Shown one piece after another: positions 53,261 through 61,441 of a DNA stretch of 64,000 nucleotides. Below the pieces are notes generated by a model. It had not been told where the DNA came from. It saw only the letters and a list, made by a program, of their open reading frames with translations, and did not search any database. The stretch comes from Aureivirga marina (GTDB lineage: Bacteria > Bacteroidota > Bacteroidia > Flavobacteriales > Flavobacteriaceae), in contig NZ_JADPIB010000001.1 of NCBI RefSeq assembly GCF_015767265.1, positions 496,001 through 560,000 of the forward strand, in the 5' to 3' direction. Position 1 is the first letter of the stretch, and each line of letters begins with the position of its first letter. Position numbers and translations under genes: made by a program.

Positions 53261-54484
53261 ATGTTTAGATTTATCTTATTTTGCCTTGCTATTTTTATAA
53301 TTGATTTTTATGGCTATCAATTTATAAAATCCTCCTTTGATACTATTTGGAGTAAAATTTTATACATTTTATTAAGTTTTTCAATCCTTGGCGCAACCTT
53401 TTACATTTATTCTTTTGGGAGACAATCTGTTTCTATAAAAACTTCAAATTTAATTACTGGAATTTTTGTTTTAGTTTACTTGACAAAACTAACTTTTGCT
53501 TTCGTATTTTTTATGGATGATATTTTCCGAATATTGAAAGCAACTTTTAATTTTTTCAACCAAAAAAACAATTCTTTTCATCTTCCTGAACGAAGAAAAT
53601 TTGTAAAACAATTTGCTTTAGGATTGGCAGCAATTCCATTTACTTCTCTTTTATATGGAATGATTCGTGGGAAATATAATTTTAAAGTGTTACAATACAC
53701 TCTTTATTTTGAGGATTTACCAAAAGCTTTTGATGGTTATCAACTTACGCAAATCAGCGATATTCATAGTGGAAGTTTTGATGATAAAAAGAAAATTGAA
53801 TATGCTATTGATTTAATAAATAAACAACATTCTGATGTAATTTTATTCACTGGGGACATGGTGAATTTAACAGCTTCTGAAATGGAGCCTTGGAAAACTA
53901 CTTTCGGAAAACTTCAAGCGAAAGATGGAATTTTTTCTGTTCTTGGAAATCACGATTATGGAGATTACGCAAATTGGAATTCAAAAGAAGATAAAATCAA
54001 AAATTTTGAGCAATTAAAAAAGATTCAAAAAGAAATGGGTTTTCAACTTTTATTAAATGAAAATCATTTTATTGAAAAAAATAAAGAGAAAATTGCTTTA
54101 ATTGGCGTAGAAAATTGGGGACATGGATTTATTAAAAAAGGAAATTTAAAAAAAGCTTCTGAAAATGTACAGCAAGATGATTTTAAAATAGTTTTAAGTC
54201 ACGATCCAACACATTGGCAAGATAAAATTGTTCCAGACGAAAATCATTACCATTTGACTTTAAGTGGACATACACATGGAATGCAAATGGGAATTGAAAT
54301 TCCTGGTTTTATCAAATGGAGCCCGATAAAATGGCGTTATAAATATTGGGCTGGAATTTATAAAGAGCAAAATCAATATTTAAATGTAAATAGAGGTTTT
54401 GGATTTTTAGCGTATCCTGGAAGAGTTGGAGTTTGGCCTGAAATTACAGTAATTACTTTGAAAAAAGGAAGTAAAGAAAGCTAA
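53261..54484 (+). CDS. Membrane-anchored metallophosphoesterase
   Basis: 407 residues. Three hydrophobic helices in the first 95 residues, then an ERRKFVKQF segment resembling an internal Tat-like anchor, and a calcineurin-type phosphoesterase domain from about residue 155 with the metal-binding blocks DIHSG, GDMVN, GNHDYGD and SGHTHGMQMG. Members act as phospholipid or UDP-diacylglucosamine phosphatases or have unknown substrates. A periplasmic catalytic domain is inferred from the anchor pattern. Confidence 0.9.
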   Translation: MFRFILFCLAIFIIDFYGYQFIKSSFDTIWSKILYILLSFSILGATFYIYSFGRQSVSIKTSNLITGIFVLVYLTKLTFAFVFFMDDIFRILKATFNFFNQKNNSFHLPERRKFVKQFALGLAAIPFTSLLYGMIRGKYNFKVLQYTLYFEDLPKAFDGYQLTQISDIHSGSFDDKKKIEYAIDLINKQHSDVILFTGDMVNLTASEMEPWKTTFGKLQAKDGIFSVLGNHDYGDYANWNSKEDKIKNFEQLKKIQKEMGFQLLLNENHFIEKNKEKIALIGVENWGHGFIKKGNLKKASENVQQDDFKIVLSHDPTHWQDKIVPDENHYHLTLSGHTHGMQMGIEIPGFIKWSPIKWRYKYWAGIYKEQNQYLNVNRGFGFLAYPGRVGVWPEITVITLKKGSKES

Positions 54485-54532
54485 AATTCTTTATTTTTAG
54501 GTTTTAAAAAATTCTTCTATTAAATTCCAAAA

Positions 54533-55135
54533 ATGACAAAAAACGAAATTATCAATTCTGCACTTTCTCTATTTATTTTAGAAGGAATTAAAAATACTTC
54601 TATGGACGAAATTGCACAAAAAAATAATATTTCTAAAAAGACCATTTATAAGTATTTCAGTAGCAAAAATGATTTAGTTGAAAACGTTTTAAATTTTGCT
54701 GTTTTACAAATTGAAAATGGGATTTTTAAAATTCAAAAAGAAGCAAAAAATGCGGTAGATGAATTTCGAATTTATAATTTTTCCATTGAAGAACATTTTA
54801 GTGAAATAATTCCAGATTTTTTTAATGATATCGATTTAATTTGTACCGATTTAAAAGTTCATTATGCAGAAAAAATCTGTGAAATTATTCAGCTTTTTCT
54901 ACGAAAAAATATTGAAAGAGGAATTGAAGAAAATATGTATTTTAAAGATTGTAATTTGGAACTAATCGTGAATTCTTATGTCAATATTTATCGATTAGTT
55001 CTTATAGAAAAATTCAACAAAACTACTGAGACGATTAATTCCATTTTATTTTTAAATGAACTATTAAATCATTCAATAAACAACAATCAAGATATAACAA
55101 ATAAGAATTTATTACTTCCAATTTTTCAAAAATAA
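54533..55135 (+). CDS. TetR-family transcriptional regulator
   Basis: 200 residues. N-terminal helix-turn-helix: IINSALSLFILEGIKNTSMDEIAQKNNISKKTIYKYFSSKNDLV. C-terminal ligand domain is not recognisable. It is followed 43 bases later, on the same strand, by the SigZ-type sigma factor gene and may be co-transcribed with it. Possible regulator of the cassette at 55179-57777. Confidence 0.9.
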   Translation: MTKNEIINSALSLFILEGIKNTSMDEIAQKNNISKKTIYKYFSSKNDLVENVLNFAVLQIENGIFKIQKEAKNAVDEFRIYNFSIEEHFSEIIPDFFNDIDLICTDLKVHYAEKICEIIQLFLRKNIERGIEENMYFKDCNLELIVNSYVNIYRLVLIEKFNKTTETINSILFLNELLNHSINNNQDITNKNLLLPIFQK

Positions 55136-55178
55136 AATTCTAAATTAAATCGTAATTTTACAATCTAATTTTTCGAAA

Positions 55179-55766
55179 ATGAAAAAGGAATGTTGTAATA
55201 TAAATGAGATTGTTCAACACTTTTACGATTATTTAAAAGCTTTTATTTTAAAGAAAGTAAATGATAAAGAACTTGCGGAAGATTTAGTTCAAGAAGTGAT
55301 GTTGAAACTTGTTGAATCACATCAAAAAGAAATTGAAATTACGAATGTAAAAGCTTGGCTTTTTAAAGTTACTAGAAATACTATTTATGATTATTTTAAA
55401 AGTCATAAATTAGAAATTGATTTAGAAGAAAACATCAATTTATTTAAAGATTTACAAGATTCTGAGTCGAAAATCTTAACAACAGATTATATCATTCCAA
55501 TGATAGGTTTACTTCCTGAAAAATTTTCTGTTCCTTTAAAAATGAGTGATATTGAAAATATTCCCCAAAAAAAAATTGCGAAAAAATTAAACTTAGGACT
55601 TTCAGCTACAAAAATGCGCATTAAAAGAGCTCGTGTAGAATTACATGGATTATTCATTGAATGTTGTGAAATTTCTTATGATAAAAATGGTTCTTTTGTA
55701 GGTTGTACCATCAGAAATTCCTGTGATTCTCTTCATAAAATCACTAACAAATTGAATAGAAAATAA
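55179..55766 (+). CDS. sigZ: SigZ-type extracytoplasmic-function sigma factor with cysteine-rich ends
   Basis: 195 residues. Region 2 (DYLKAFILKKVNDKELAEDLVQEVMLKLV, then AWLFKVTRNTIYDYFK) and region 4 (PEKFSVPLKMSDIENIPQKKIAKKL, LSATKMRIKRARVEL) are intact. Cysteine pairs flank it: C5-C6 at the N-terminus and C162-C163 with C176 and C182 at the C-terminus. No anti-sigma gene is adjacent. Sigma factors with cysteine-rich C-terminal tails, such as CorE, sense metal directly, so this one may be its own sensor. This is inference. 86 bases separate it from the next gene, room for an autoregulated promoter. Confidence 0.9.
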   Translation: MKKECCNINEIVQHFYDYLKAFILKKVNDKELAEDLVQEVMLKLVESHQKEIEITNVKAWLFKVTRNTIYDYFKSHKLEIDLEENINLFKDLQDSESKILTTDYIIPMIGLLPEKFSVPLKMSDIENIPQKKIAKKLNLGLSATKMRIKRARVELHGLFIECCEISYDKNGSFVGCTIRNSCDSLHKITNKLNRK

Positions 55767-55792
55767 ATTAAAATCATTTTTTTCAAAAAAAA

Positions 55793-55820
55793 TGTGACTT
55801 TTACTTCTTGATTACAGACT
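55793..55820 (+). promoter_or_regulatory. Possible ECF-type promoter before the thioredoxin-like gene
   Basis: TGTGAC at 55793-55798 resembles the TGTAAC-type -35 element used by ECF sigma factors, and AT-rich DNA follows with a candidate start region about 16 bases later (CAGAC). It lies in the 86-base gap after sigZ. Weak: only one element is recognisable. Confidence 0.3.
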
Positions 55821-55852
55821 TCATAAGAAAGTTTAATTTAAAAACATCAATT

Positions 55853-56092
55853 ATGAGTACTGAAATCAAAATTTTACATGCTTCTTGTTGTTCAAAAACA
55901 ACAAAAATTAAAAATCAATTAGAGAAAATTGCAAAAGAAAATCAGTTAGAAATTTCTATCAAAGAACTTTCGGATTTAAAAGATATAATGGTTTTTGGCA
56001 CAATGACGTTCCCTTCTTTAGTAATAAATGATAAAGTTTATGACTATAAATTATATGAATCGGATGCAAAATTAATTTCACTTTTAAAATAA
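55853..56092 (+). CDS. Small thioredoxin-like protein with vicinal cysteines
   Basis: 79 residues with a short thioredoxin-fold pattern: IKILHASCCSKTTKIKNQLEKIAKEN, then MTFPSLVINDKVYDYKL with the cis-proline TFPS. It resembles small glutaredoxin-like (thioredoxin_3) proteins, which normally carry CxxC; here the site is C12-C13. The frame extends upstream to 55808 but the ATG at 55853 fits the fold start. It lies 6 bases from the permease gene. A role in binding or reducing a thiophilic metal(loid) is inferred. Confidence 0.8.
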   Translation: MSTEIKILHASCCSKTTKIKNQLEKIAKENQLEISIKELSDLKDIMVFGTMTFPSLVINDKVYDYKLYESDAKLISLLK

Positions 56093-56098
56093 TCTGCC

Positions 56099-57073
56099 AT
56101 GAAACAATTAACAAACTTTCTCTCAGGAATTGCAGATTATCTTGTTTATGATTTACTTCAAATTACACAAAATAGTCTTTTAGGAAATGCTTTACATTAT
56201 TTCTTTATTGGATTTACAGAAATCGTGATTTTAGTGATTTTAGTGACATATCTGATGGGAATAATTACAAGTTATTTGCCAATGGATAAAATTCGATTTT
56301 ATCTAGAAAAACATAAAAAATCAGGTTTAGGAAATATTTTAGCTTCACTTCTCGGAGCAATTACACCATTTTGTTCTTGTTCATCAATTCCACTTTTTGT
56401 TGGAATGATGCAGGCAAGAATTCCACTTGGAATTGCACTTTCATTTTTAATCACTTCTCCTCTAGTTAACGAAATTGCAATAGCAATTTTCTGGGTAACT
56501 TATGGTTGGAAGGTAACTTTAATTTATATTCTAACTGGAATTACTTTAGGTGTTTTAGGAGGAATTATTTTAGAAAGATTGGGAATGGCTGCTTATGTTG
56601 CAAAATGGATTAAAAATTTGGAGCAAAATCAGACGGAGTTATCTGAAGATAAAAGAAGTTTATTAAAACGACTTCCCGAGATTAATGCAGAAGCAAAAAA
56701 AACGCTGAAAAAACTGATTCCATATATTTTTATTGGATTAGCAATTGGTTCTTTTGTTCATGGTTATGTTCCACAAACATTTTTTGAAACTTATATTTCA
56801 AAATCAAATCCGTTTGCTGTTCCAATTGCCGTAATCACAGCGATTCCACTTTATATTGATGCTGTAGGAATTTTACCAATTATTGATTCTTTAGTGAGTA
56901 AAGGTGTTCCGCTCGGTACTGCAATTGCTTTTATGATGGCTTCTATCGGATTATCGCTTCCTGAAGCTCTTTTACTTAAAAAAGTAATGGAAAAAAAATT
57001 GATTTTCGCATTTTTTTCAACCATCGGAATTGGAATGATTTTATCTGGTTTCTTCTTTAATTTCATTTTTTAA
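56099..57073 (+). CDS. ArsP/DUF318-family permease
   Basis: 324 residues with eight to ten helices. Two-fold arrangement with FCSCSSIPLF (C92, C94) and ARIPLGIALSFLITSPLVNE in the first half, and DAVGILPIIDSLVSKGVPLGTAIAFMMASIGLSLPEALLLKKV in the second, characteristic of PF03773 permeases. ArsP members export trivalent organoarsenicals; others are tied to other metals or sulfur compounds. It is flanked by small Cys-rich proteins, suggesting export of a thiophilic species handed over by them. Confidence 0.92.
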   Translation: MKQLTNFLSGIADYLVYDLLQITQNSLLGNALHYFFIGFTEIVILVILVTYLMGIITSYLPMDKIRFYLEKHKKSGLGNILASLLGAITPFCSCSSIPLFVGMMQARIPLGIALSFLITSPLVNEIAIAIFWVTYGWKVTLIYILTGITLGVLGGIILERLGMAAYVAKWIKNLEQNQTELSEDKRSLLKRLPEINAEAKKTLKKLIPYIFIGLAIGSFVHGYVPQTFFETYISKSNPFAVPIAVITAIPLYIDAVGILPIIDSLVSKGVPLGTAIAFMMASIGLSLPEALLLKKVMEKKLIFAFFSTIGIGMILSGFFFNFIF

Positions 57074-57083
57074 AACCAGCAAT

Positions 57084-57446
57084 ATGAAATCATTTTTAAC
57101 CTCAATAAGTGCTGTTTTTACAGCACTTTTATCATGTACATGTTGTGTGGCTCCTTTTTTAAGTATCGCAGGATTTTTAGGTGTAAGCACTTCTCAATTA
57201 ATTTGGCTTTCAGACATTAAAAACTATCTTATTTTCATTAGTTTGATTGCTATTAGTTATAATTTATATCGTGCTTATTCCCCAAAAGAAAAAGAAAATT
57301 GTTGTGATTTAAATCAGCAAGAAATTATTACAAAATTGAACAAAAAAGAATCAAAATTTGTTCAAATTCTTCAATCAAAAACATTTTTATGGTTGATTGC
57401 ACTTCTTACATTATTCATTTTACTATTACCATTTATCCATTTTTAA
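57084..57446 (+). CDS. MerT-like membrane protein
   Basis: 120 residues, about three helices. The first helix has C18-T-C20-C21 in LLSCTCCVAPF, like the vicinal cysteines of MerT in mercuric uptake; the cytoplasmic loop has C73-C74 in KENCCDLNQ. It ends FILLLPFIHF. It sits between the ArsP-like permease and a MerP-like lipoprotein, 10 bases after the permease stop. Mercury import by MerT is known only with MerP and a mercuric reductase, and no MerA or MerR is present here, so mercury is not the only candidate. Confidence 0.83.
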   Translation: MKSFLTSISAVFTALLSCTCCVAPFLSIAGFLGVSTSQLIWLSDIKNYLIFISLIAISYNLYRAYSPKEKENCCDLNQQEIITKLNKKESKFVQILQSKTFLWLIALLTLFILLLPFIHF

Positions 57447-57456
57447 AATCAATTTT

Positions 57457-57777
57457 ATGAAATTTCAAAATATTTTATTTTTAATATTAATTAGCCTTTC
57501 TGTTTCTTGTCAAACTTCAGAAACAACTAAAAAAAAACAAACAAAAGTCGAAAAAACTGAAAATCAGATTATTCAGAAAACTTATACTTTAAAAAACTTC
57601 AATAAATCATGCTGTATTGGAATTGTTGCGTATTCTTTGAAAAAAGTAGATGGCTTTAAAAAGTCGGAAGCAAATACTAAAAAACAGCAAATAACCGTTT
57701 GGTATGAAAAGCAAAGATGTAATGAGACGGAAATTAAAAATGCTATTAACAAAACTCCTTATAAAATAGTTAATTAG
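57457..57777 (+). CDS. MerP-like lipoprotein with an HMA-type domain and Cys-Cys motif
   Basis: 106 residues from the chosen start. Lipoprotein signal (lipobox SVSC, C18), a charged linker, then a heavy-metal-associated-like fold: YTLKNFNKSCCIGIVAYSLKKVDGF, QQITVWYEKQRCNETEIKNAINKTPYKI. MerP uses CxxC; here the pair is directly adjacent (C52-C53), with C88 further on. The frame extends upstream to 57397, inside the MerT-like gene, but ATG 57457 gives a signal peptide. It probably captures the metal in the periplasm for the MerT-like protein. Confidence 0.78.
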   Translation: MKFQNILFLILISLSVSCQTSETTKKKQTKVEKTENQIIQKTYTLKNFNKSCCIGIVAYSLKKVDGFKKSEANTKKQQITVWYEKQRCNETEIKNAINKTPYKIVN

Positions 57778-57787
57778 CAATTTCCTT

Positions 57788-57827
57788 AAAAGTAGCAATA
57801 ATTATAAATCAAATTGCTACTTTTATT
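57788..57827 (+). terminator. Terminator of the SigZ cassette
   Basis: Perfect 11-base stem AAAAGTAGCAA / TTGCTACTTTT followed by a T-rich tract, 10 bases after the last gene of the cassette. Confidence 0.88.
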
Positions 57828-57904
57828 TACGATTTATAATTTCCGTCATCTGACAAAAATAGCTTATTTTTATAGTAAATTAACCTCTATTTTTAGATTC
57901 TCTT

Positions 57905-58798
57905 ATGTCAGAAATTAAAACCTATTCTCATATAAATGACTTTCTTTCTGAACTTGGTGTGCCTATCCTTCGACATTCCGATTTTTATATTGTGAAATTT
58001 GAAGAACATCAGGCAAATCTGCAAAATCCTAAAACTTCCTATACACATTCATATTTTGAAATTGCATTTTCGATAGGTTATGATGCAAATGTTTCAATTG
58101 GAAATCAAAAAGTAAATGCTATAGATACTAATTTTTCTTTTGTTTCTCCAGGACAAATTGTAAAATGGGAAGTGAATCATTTGAAAAAGGAAAGTTCTGC
58201 TTTTTTAATATTACTAAAACCCGAATTTTTACCATTTTCACCAAGTATTTTTAATGTTTATGAAAATTTTCCATTTTTCAACCATCATACATTATCAAGT
58301 TATCAGATAAATGAAAATCAACAGCAAATTTTTCTAGATTTTTTTGAGAAAATTAATGAAGAATATAAAAGAAATGAAAAAGATAGTTTAGAAATTATAC
58401 GTTCTTATTTGAATATCTTACTTTTTAATGCAAAAAGAGAATTGAAGTTTGAGCAAAATATTAGTTTTTTAAAGAATCGAAGTCAAGAAATTACTTATAA
58501 ATTTGAACAATTAATCAAACAAACAAAACTTAAAAGAAAACCGATTGCTTTTTATGCAAGAAAATTAAATATCAGTTCGATTTATTTAGCAGAATGCATT
58601 AAAAAAACAATTCAGAAAACACCAAAACAAGTAATTGATGAATATATTGTTTTAGAAGCAAAATCACATCTTTCTCAATCTTTATTAAGTGTTTCAGAAA
58701 TTGCTTATTTACTAGGATTTGAAGATACTTCTTATTTTATTAAATATTTCAAAGCACATTCAGGTATTACTCCAAGTAATTTTAGAAAAAACAACTAA
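57905..58798 (+). CDS. AraC-family transcriptional regulator
   Basis: 297 residues. A cupin-like N-terminal effector domain (SYTHSYFEIAFSIGYDANVSIGN, FVSPGQIVKWEV) and a C-terminal double helix-turn-helix: IAFYARKLNISSIYLAECIKKT and VSEIAYLLGFEDTSYFIKYFKAHSGITPSNFR. After the SigZ cassette terminator, so separate from it. It may control the next gene, a RidA-like lipoprotein. Confidence 0.92.
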   Translation: MSEIKTYSHINDFLSELGVPILRHSDFYIVKFEEHQANLQNPKTSYTHSYFEIAFSIGYDANVSIGNQKVNAIDTNFSFVSPGQIVKWEVNHLKKESSAFLILLKPEFLPFSPSIFNVYENFPFFNHHTLSSYQINENQQQIFLDFFEKINEEYKRNEKDSLEIIRSYLNILLFNAKRELKFEQNISFLKNRSQEITYKFEQLIKQTKLKRKPIAFYARKLNISSIYLAECIKKTIQKTPKQVIDEYIVLEAKSHLSQSLLSVSEIAYLLGFEDTSYFIKYFKAHSGITPSNFRKNN

Positions 58799-58889
58799 CA
58801 TAAATAATCACCTTAAAAACATAAAATACAACTACATTTTTCATGTAAACCGATTGTAATTTTGTTTTAAAATTAAATCATTAGAAATC

Positions 58890-59351
58890 ATGAAAAAATT
58901 ATGTATAGCACTTTTAGGAATTATTTGTGGTTCTTGTGCATCGAATTCAAATGAAATTATAAGACAAAATCCTACGACTTTATACAATCCTTCCAAATAT
59001 GGATTTACACAAACAATTAAAGTTCCTGCAAAAGGGGAATATGTTTTTGTTTCTGGGCAATTAGGTTCCAAAAAAGAAGATCGCGAATTTTCAACAAATT
59101 TTAGAACACAAGTAAAAAACACGATTCAAAATGTCATTTACGGTTTAGAAGCGAACGATGTTTCTACAGAAGATGTTGTAAAAATTACTGTTTTAATTGT
59201 GGATCACGACAATGAAAAACTAGAGATTTTAACAGAAGAATTTTTAAAAGTGTGGGGAGAAAAAAATCCAACCAGTACATTAATTCCAGTTCCAAAATTG
59301 GCTTTAGATGGAATGTTGATTGAAATTGACGCTTTGGCTTATAAAAAATAG
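58890..59351 (+). CDS. RidA/YjgF-family protein with lipoprotein signal
   Basis: 153 residues. Signal sequence with candidate lipidation at C16 (IICGSC), then a YjgF fold: FTQTIKVPAKGEYVFVSGQLG, NVIYGLEANDVSTEDVVKITVLIVDHD, NPTSTLIPVPKLALDGMLIEIDALAYKK. Classical RidA is a cytoplasmic imine deaminase with an active-site arginine near the C-terminus (about R105); here the equivalent stretch reads TSTLIPVPKLA, with a lysine-free ST in front and no arginine seen, so catalysis is doubtful. Export of a RidA fold is unusual. Confidence 0.85.
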   Translation: MKKLCIALLGIICGSCASNSNEIIRQNPTTLYNPSKYGFTQTIKVPAKGEYVFVSGQLGSKKEDREFSTNFRTQVKNTIQNVIYGLEANDVSTEDVVKITVLIVDHDNEKLEILTEEFLKVWGEKNPTSTLIPVPKLALDGMLIEIDALAYKK

Positions 59352-59353
59352 AA

Positions 59354-59389
59354 AGAAGAGTTCTTTAAATAAAGAACTCTTCTTTTTTT
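59354..59389. terminator. Terminator shared by converging genes
   Basis: Stem AGAAGAGTTCTTT / AAAGAACTCTTCT with an AAAT loop and a T run on the plus strand, an A-rich segment on the other side; it can end both the RidA-like and the exporter transcripts. Confidence 0.88.
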
Positions 59390-59391
59390 AT

Positions 59392-60612
59392 TTACATAAC
59401 TTTTGCTTCTTTAGGTTTTCTAGCAATAAAAAATGTGATAAAAGAAAGAATTCCACAAATTGCAAAACCAATAAATAAAGGATATACAGAAACTTCAATA
59501 TATCTTCCAACAACAACTCCAATAGGAACAGCGATTAAAGTAGAAATAAATCCATTAATTGCAGCTCCAATTCCAGCAATATGTCCGATTGGCTGCATGG
59601 AAATTGCTCTAATATTTCCAAATAAAAATCCAATAGCAAAAAATTGTAAAGCCATAAAAGCGATTAAAACAATTAAAGAAGGATTTGCAGAACTTGAAAA
59701 AGTCATAAGAAAAATGATTGGTAAAATTGAAAATGCTGTTAGAGCAGTTAATGCCAATTTATGCATTCCAAGTTTCATTACAAGCATTCCGTTAGTGAAA
59801 GTAGCAATTCCGACAGTTAAAGCCATTCCAGCAAAAACAAAAGGAAATTCATCTTTTAATCCATATTGATTTTCAAAAATATGTTGTGAAGAACTAATGT
59901 ATGTCATAAAAGAACCAGTAATAAATCCAGAAATTAAGGTAAAACCAACAGTTTCTCGAAATTTAAAAAACTCTTTAACTCCATTTTTATAAATGCTTAG
60001 ATTAAAGTTACTTTTAAATTCAGGTTTTAACGTTTCAGGTTGTCTTTTCCAGAACCAAAATAAAACAAAAACACCGAAAACAATTTGAAAATAGAAAATT
60101 GACTTCCAATCAAAATTATTTAAGATTAGTTTTCCTAAACTTGGAGCAATGACTGGAACTAAGATAAAAATTACAGTTACAAACGACATAATTCTTGCTA
60201 AAAAATCGCCTTTATATGTATCTCTCACAATGGAAATACACAAAGTATAAGGTGCTGCCAAACCTATTCCTTGAAGAAGTCTTCCCATAATCATCACATC
60301 AAGAGAAGTTGCAGCAACACAAAGGAAACTTGCTAAAGTATAAATTGAAAATCCAATATAAATAATTGGTTTTCTTCCAAAACTATCAGAAAGTGGACCG
60401 AATAAAAGTTGACCAAAACCTAAACCAAGAAAAATCATTGTAACCAACAATTGATTATCGGCAGTATTTTGACTTTTGATTGCAATTCCAATTTCAGAAA
60501 GTGCAGGAAGTAAAGCGTCGATAGAAAGAGCCACGATAGACATCAAAGAAGCCATTAGCGCAACAAATTCTATGTTTACACCATTTGTATTATTATTTAT
60601 CATTTTATGCAT
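59392..60612 (-). CDS. Bcr/CflA-type MFS multidrug exporter
   Basis: 406 residues, twelve helices. Motif A is GPLSDSFGRKPIIYIG, and LLQGIGLAAPYTLCISIVRD is the Bcr/CflA signature. Proton-driven efflux of drugs such as bicyclomycin or chloramphenicol is typical for this group. ATG codons at 60612 and 60603 are both possible starts; the choice changes only three residues. Divergent from 60821. Confidence 0.92.
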   Translation of the reverse strand: MHKMINNNTNGVNIEFVALMASLMSIVALSIDALLPALSEIGIAIKSQNTADNQLLVTMIFLGLGFGQLLFGPLSDSFGRKPIIYIGFSIYTLASFLCVAATSLDVMIMGRLLQGIGLAAPYTLCISIVRDTYKGDFLARIMSFVTVIFILVPVIAPSLGKLILNNFDWKSIFYFQIVFGVFVLFWFWKRQPETLKPEFKSNFNLSIYKNGVKEFFKFRETVGFTLISGFITGSFMTYISSSQHIFENQYGLKDEFPFVFAGMALTVGIATFTNGMLVMKLGMHKLALTALTAFSILPIIFLMTFSSSANPSLIVLIAFMALQFFAIGFLFGNIRAISMQPIGHIAGIGAAINGFISTLIAVPIGVVVGRYIEVSVYPLFIGFAICGILSFITFFIARKPKEAKVM

Positions 60613-60820
60613 GTTTTATAAAAGAATGAGATTTCATTCTGTTTGCAAAGTTACTATACTTTCTGTTTATTAAAAAAGTAGTTTTTCGGGTAAAAATGGT
60701 ATAAATTAATGTTTAACACAAAGATGTAAGGAATGTTTAATTTAAATTTCTATTCCATTTCCAACAATTTATAATTAAATTTAAAGGTTCATTTTCTAAA
60801 AATTTCAAAAATTATTGAAT

Positions 60821-61360
60821 ATGGAAAAACTTAAGAAACTAGCAAATTGGAAAACAATATTAATTTTATTTATTCTTTTTTTACTATTTACTCTTTATTT
60901 ATTTCCAAAATATCAGAAAATAATTAATGACGTATCAAATGGTGAAGTTGTAATTCTTGATGAATTATTTGATTATAGTAAAAATGATGTTGACAAACTT
61001 TTCAATGCAATGGGAGAAAAAGGAAGAGATGTCTATATCTATATGTCAAGTGTAATTGATTCTGTCTATCCGATTGTTTATGGTTTATTAGCTTTTTTTA
61101 TCATTCTTAATTTGACCAAAAATGCAGATAACAAATCTTATTTGTTGACAATTTTCCCAATCATGACTGTCATTTTTGATTATTTTGAAAATTTCAATAT
61201 AATTCGGCTTCTTAAAAAGTTTCCAAATATCACGGAAACACAAGTAGAAATTACTTCAATGTTGACGCAAGGAAAGTGGATTTTTCTTTATTTAACTTTT
61301 GTAATTATCCTAATTTTATTTATCTCAAAACTTATTATTATTTTAAAAAAAAGTAAATAA
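60821..61360 (+). CDS. Membrane protein of unknown function
   Basis: 179 residues with about four helices (ILILFILFLLFTLYLF; VYPIVYGLLAFFIILNL; LTIFPIMTVIFDYFENF; IFLYLTFVIILILFI). The third helix carries a conserved-looking DYFEN. The open frame begins two codons earlier with TTG; ATG 60821 is preferred. No family recognised. Confidence 0.7.
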   Translation: MEKLKKLANWKTILILFILFLLFTLYLFPKYQKIINDVSNGEVVILDELFDYSKNDVDKLFNAMGEKGRDVYIYMSSVIDSVYPIVYGLLAFFIILNLTKNADNKSYLLTIFPIMTVIFDYFENFNIIRLLKKFPNITETQVEITSMLTQGKWIFLYLTFVIILILFISKLIIILKKSK

Positions 61361-61441
61361 TTTTATTACATTTGGCTTGGATAAAATAAACTTATCTATC
61401 TGAAAATAAAAGCATTTTCAAAACAAATAAAAACTTGCCAC

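Noticed and set aside
57084-57777. Classical mercury resistance operon (mer)
   Set aside because: MerT-like and MerP-like proteins are present but MerA and MerR are not, and the cysteine motifs differ, so calling it mer would overstate.
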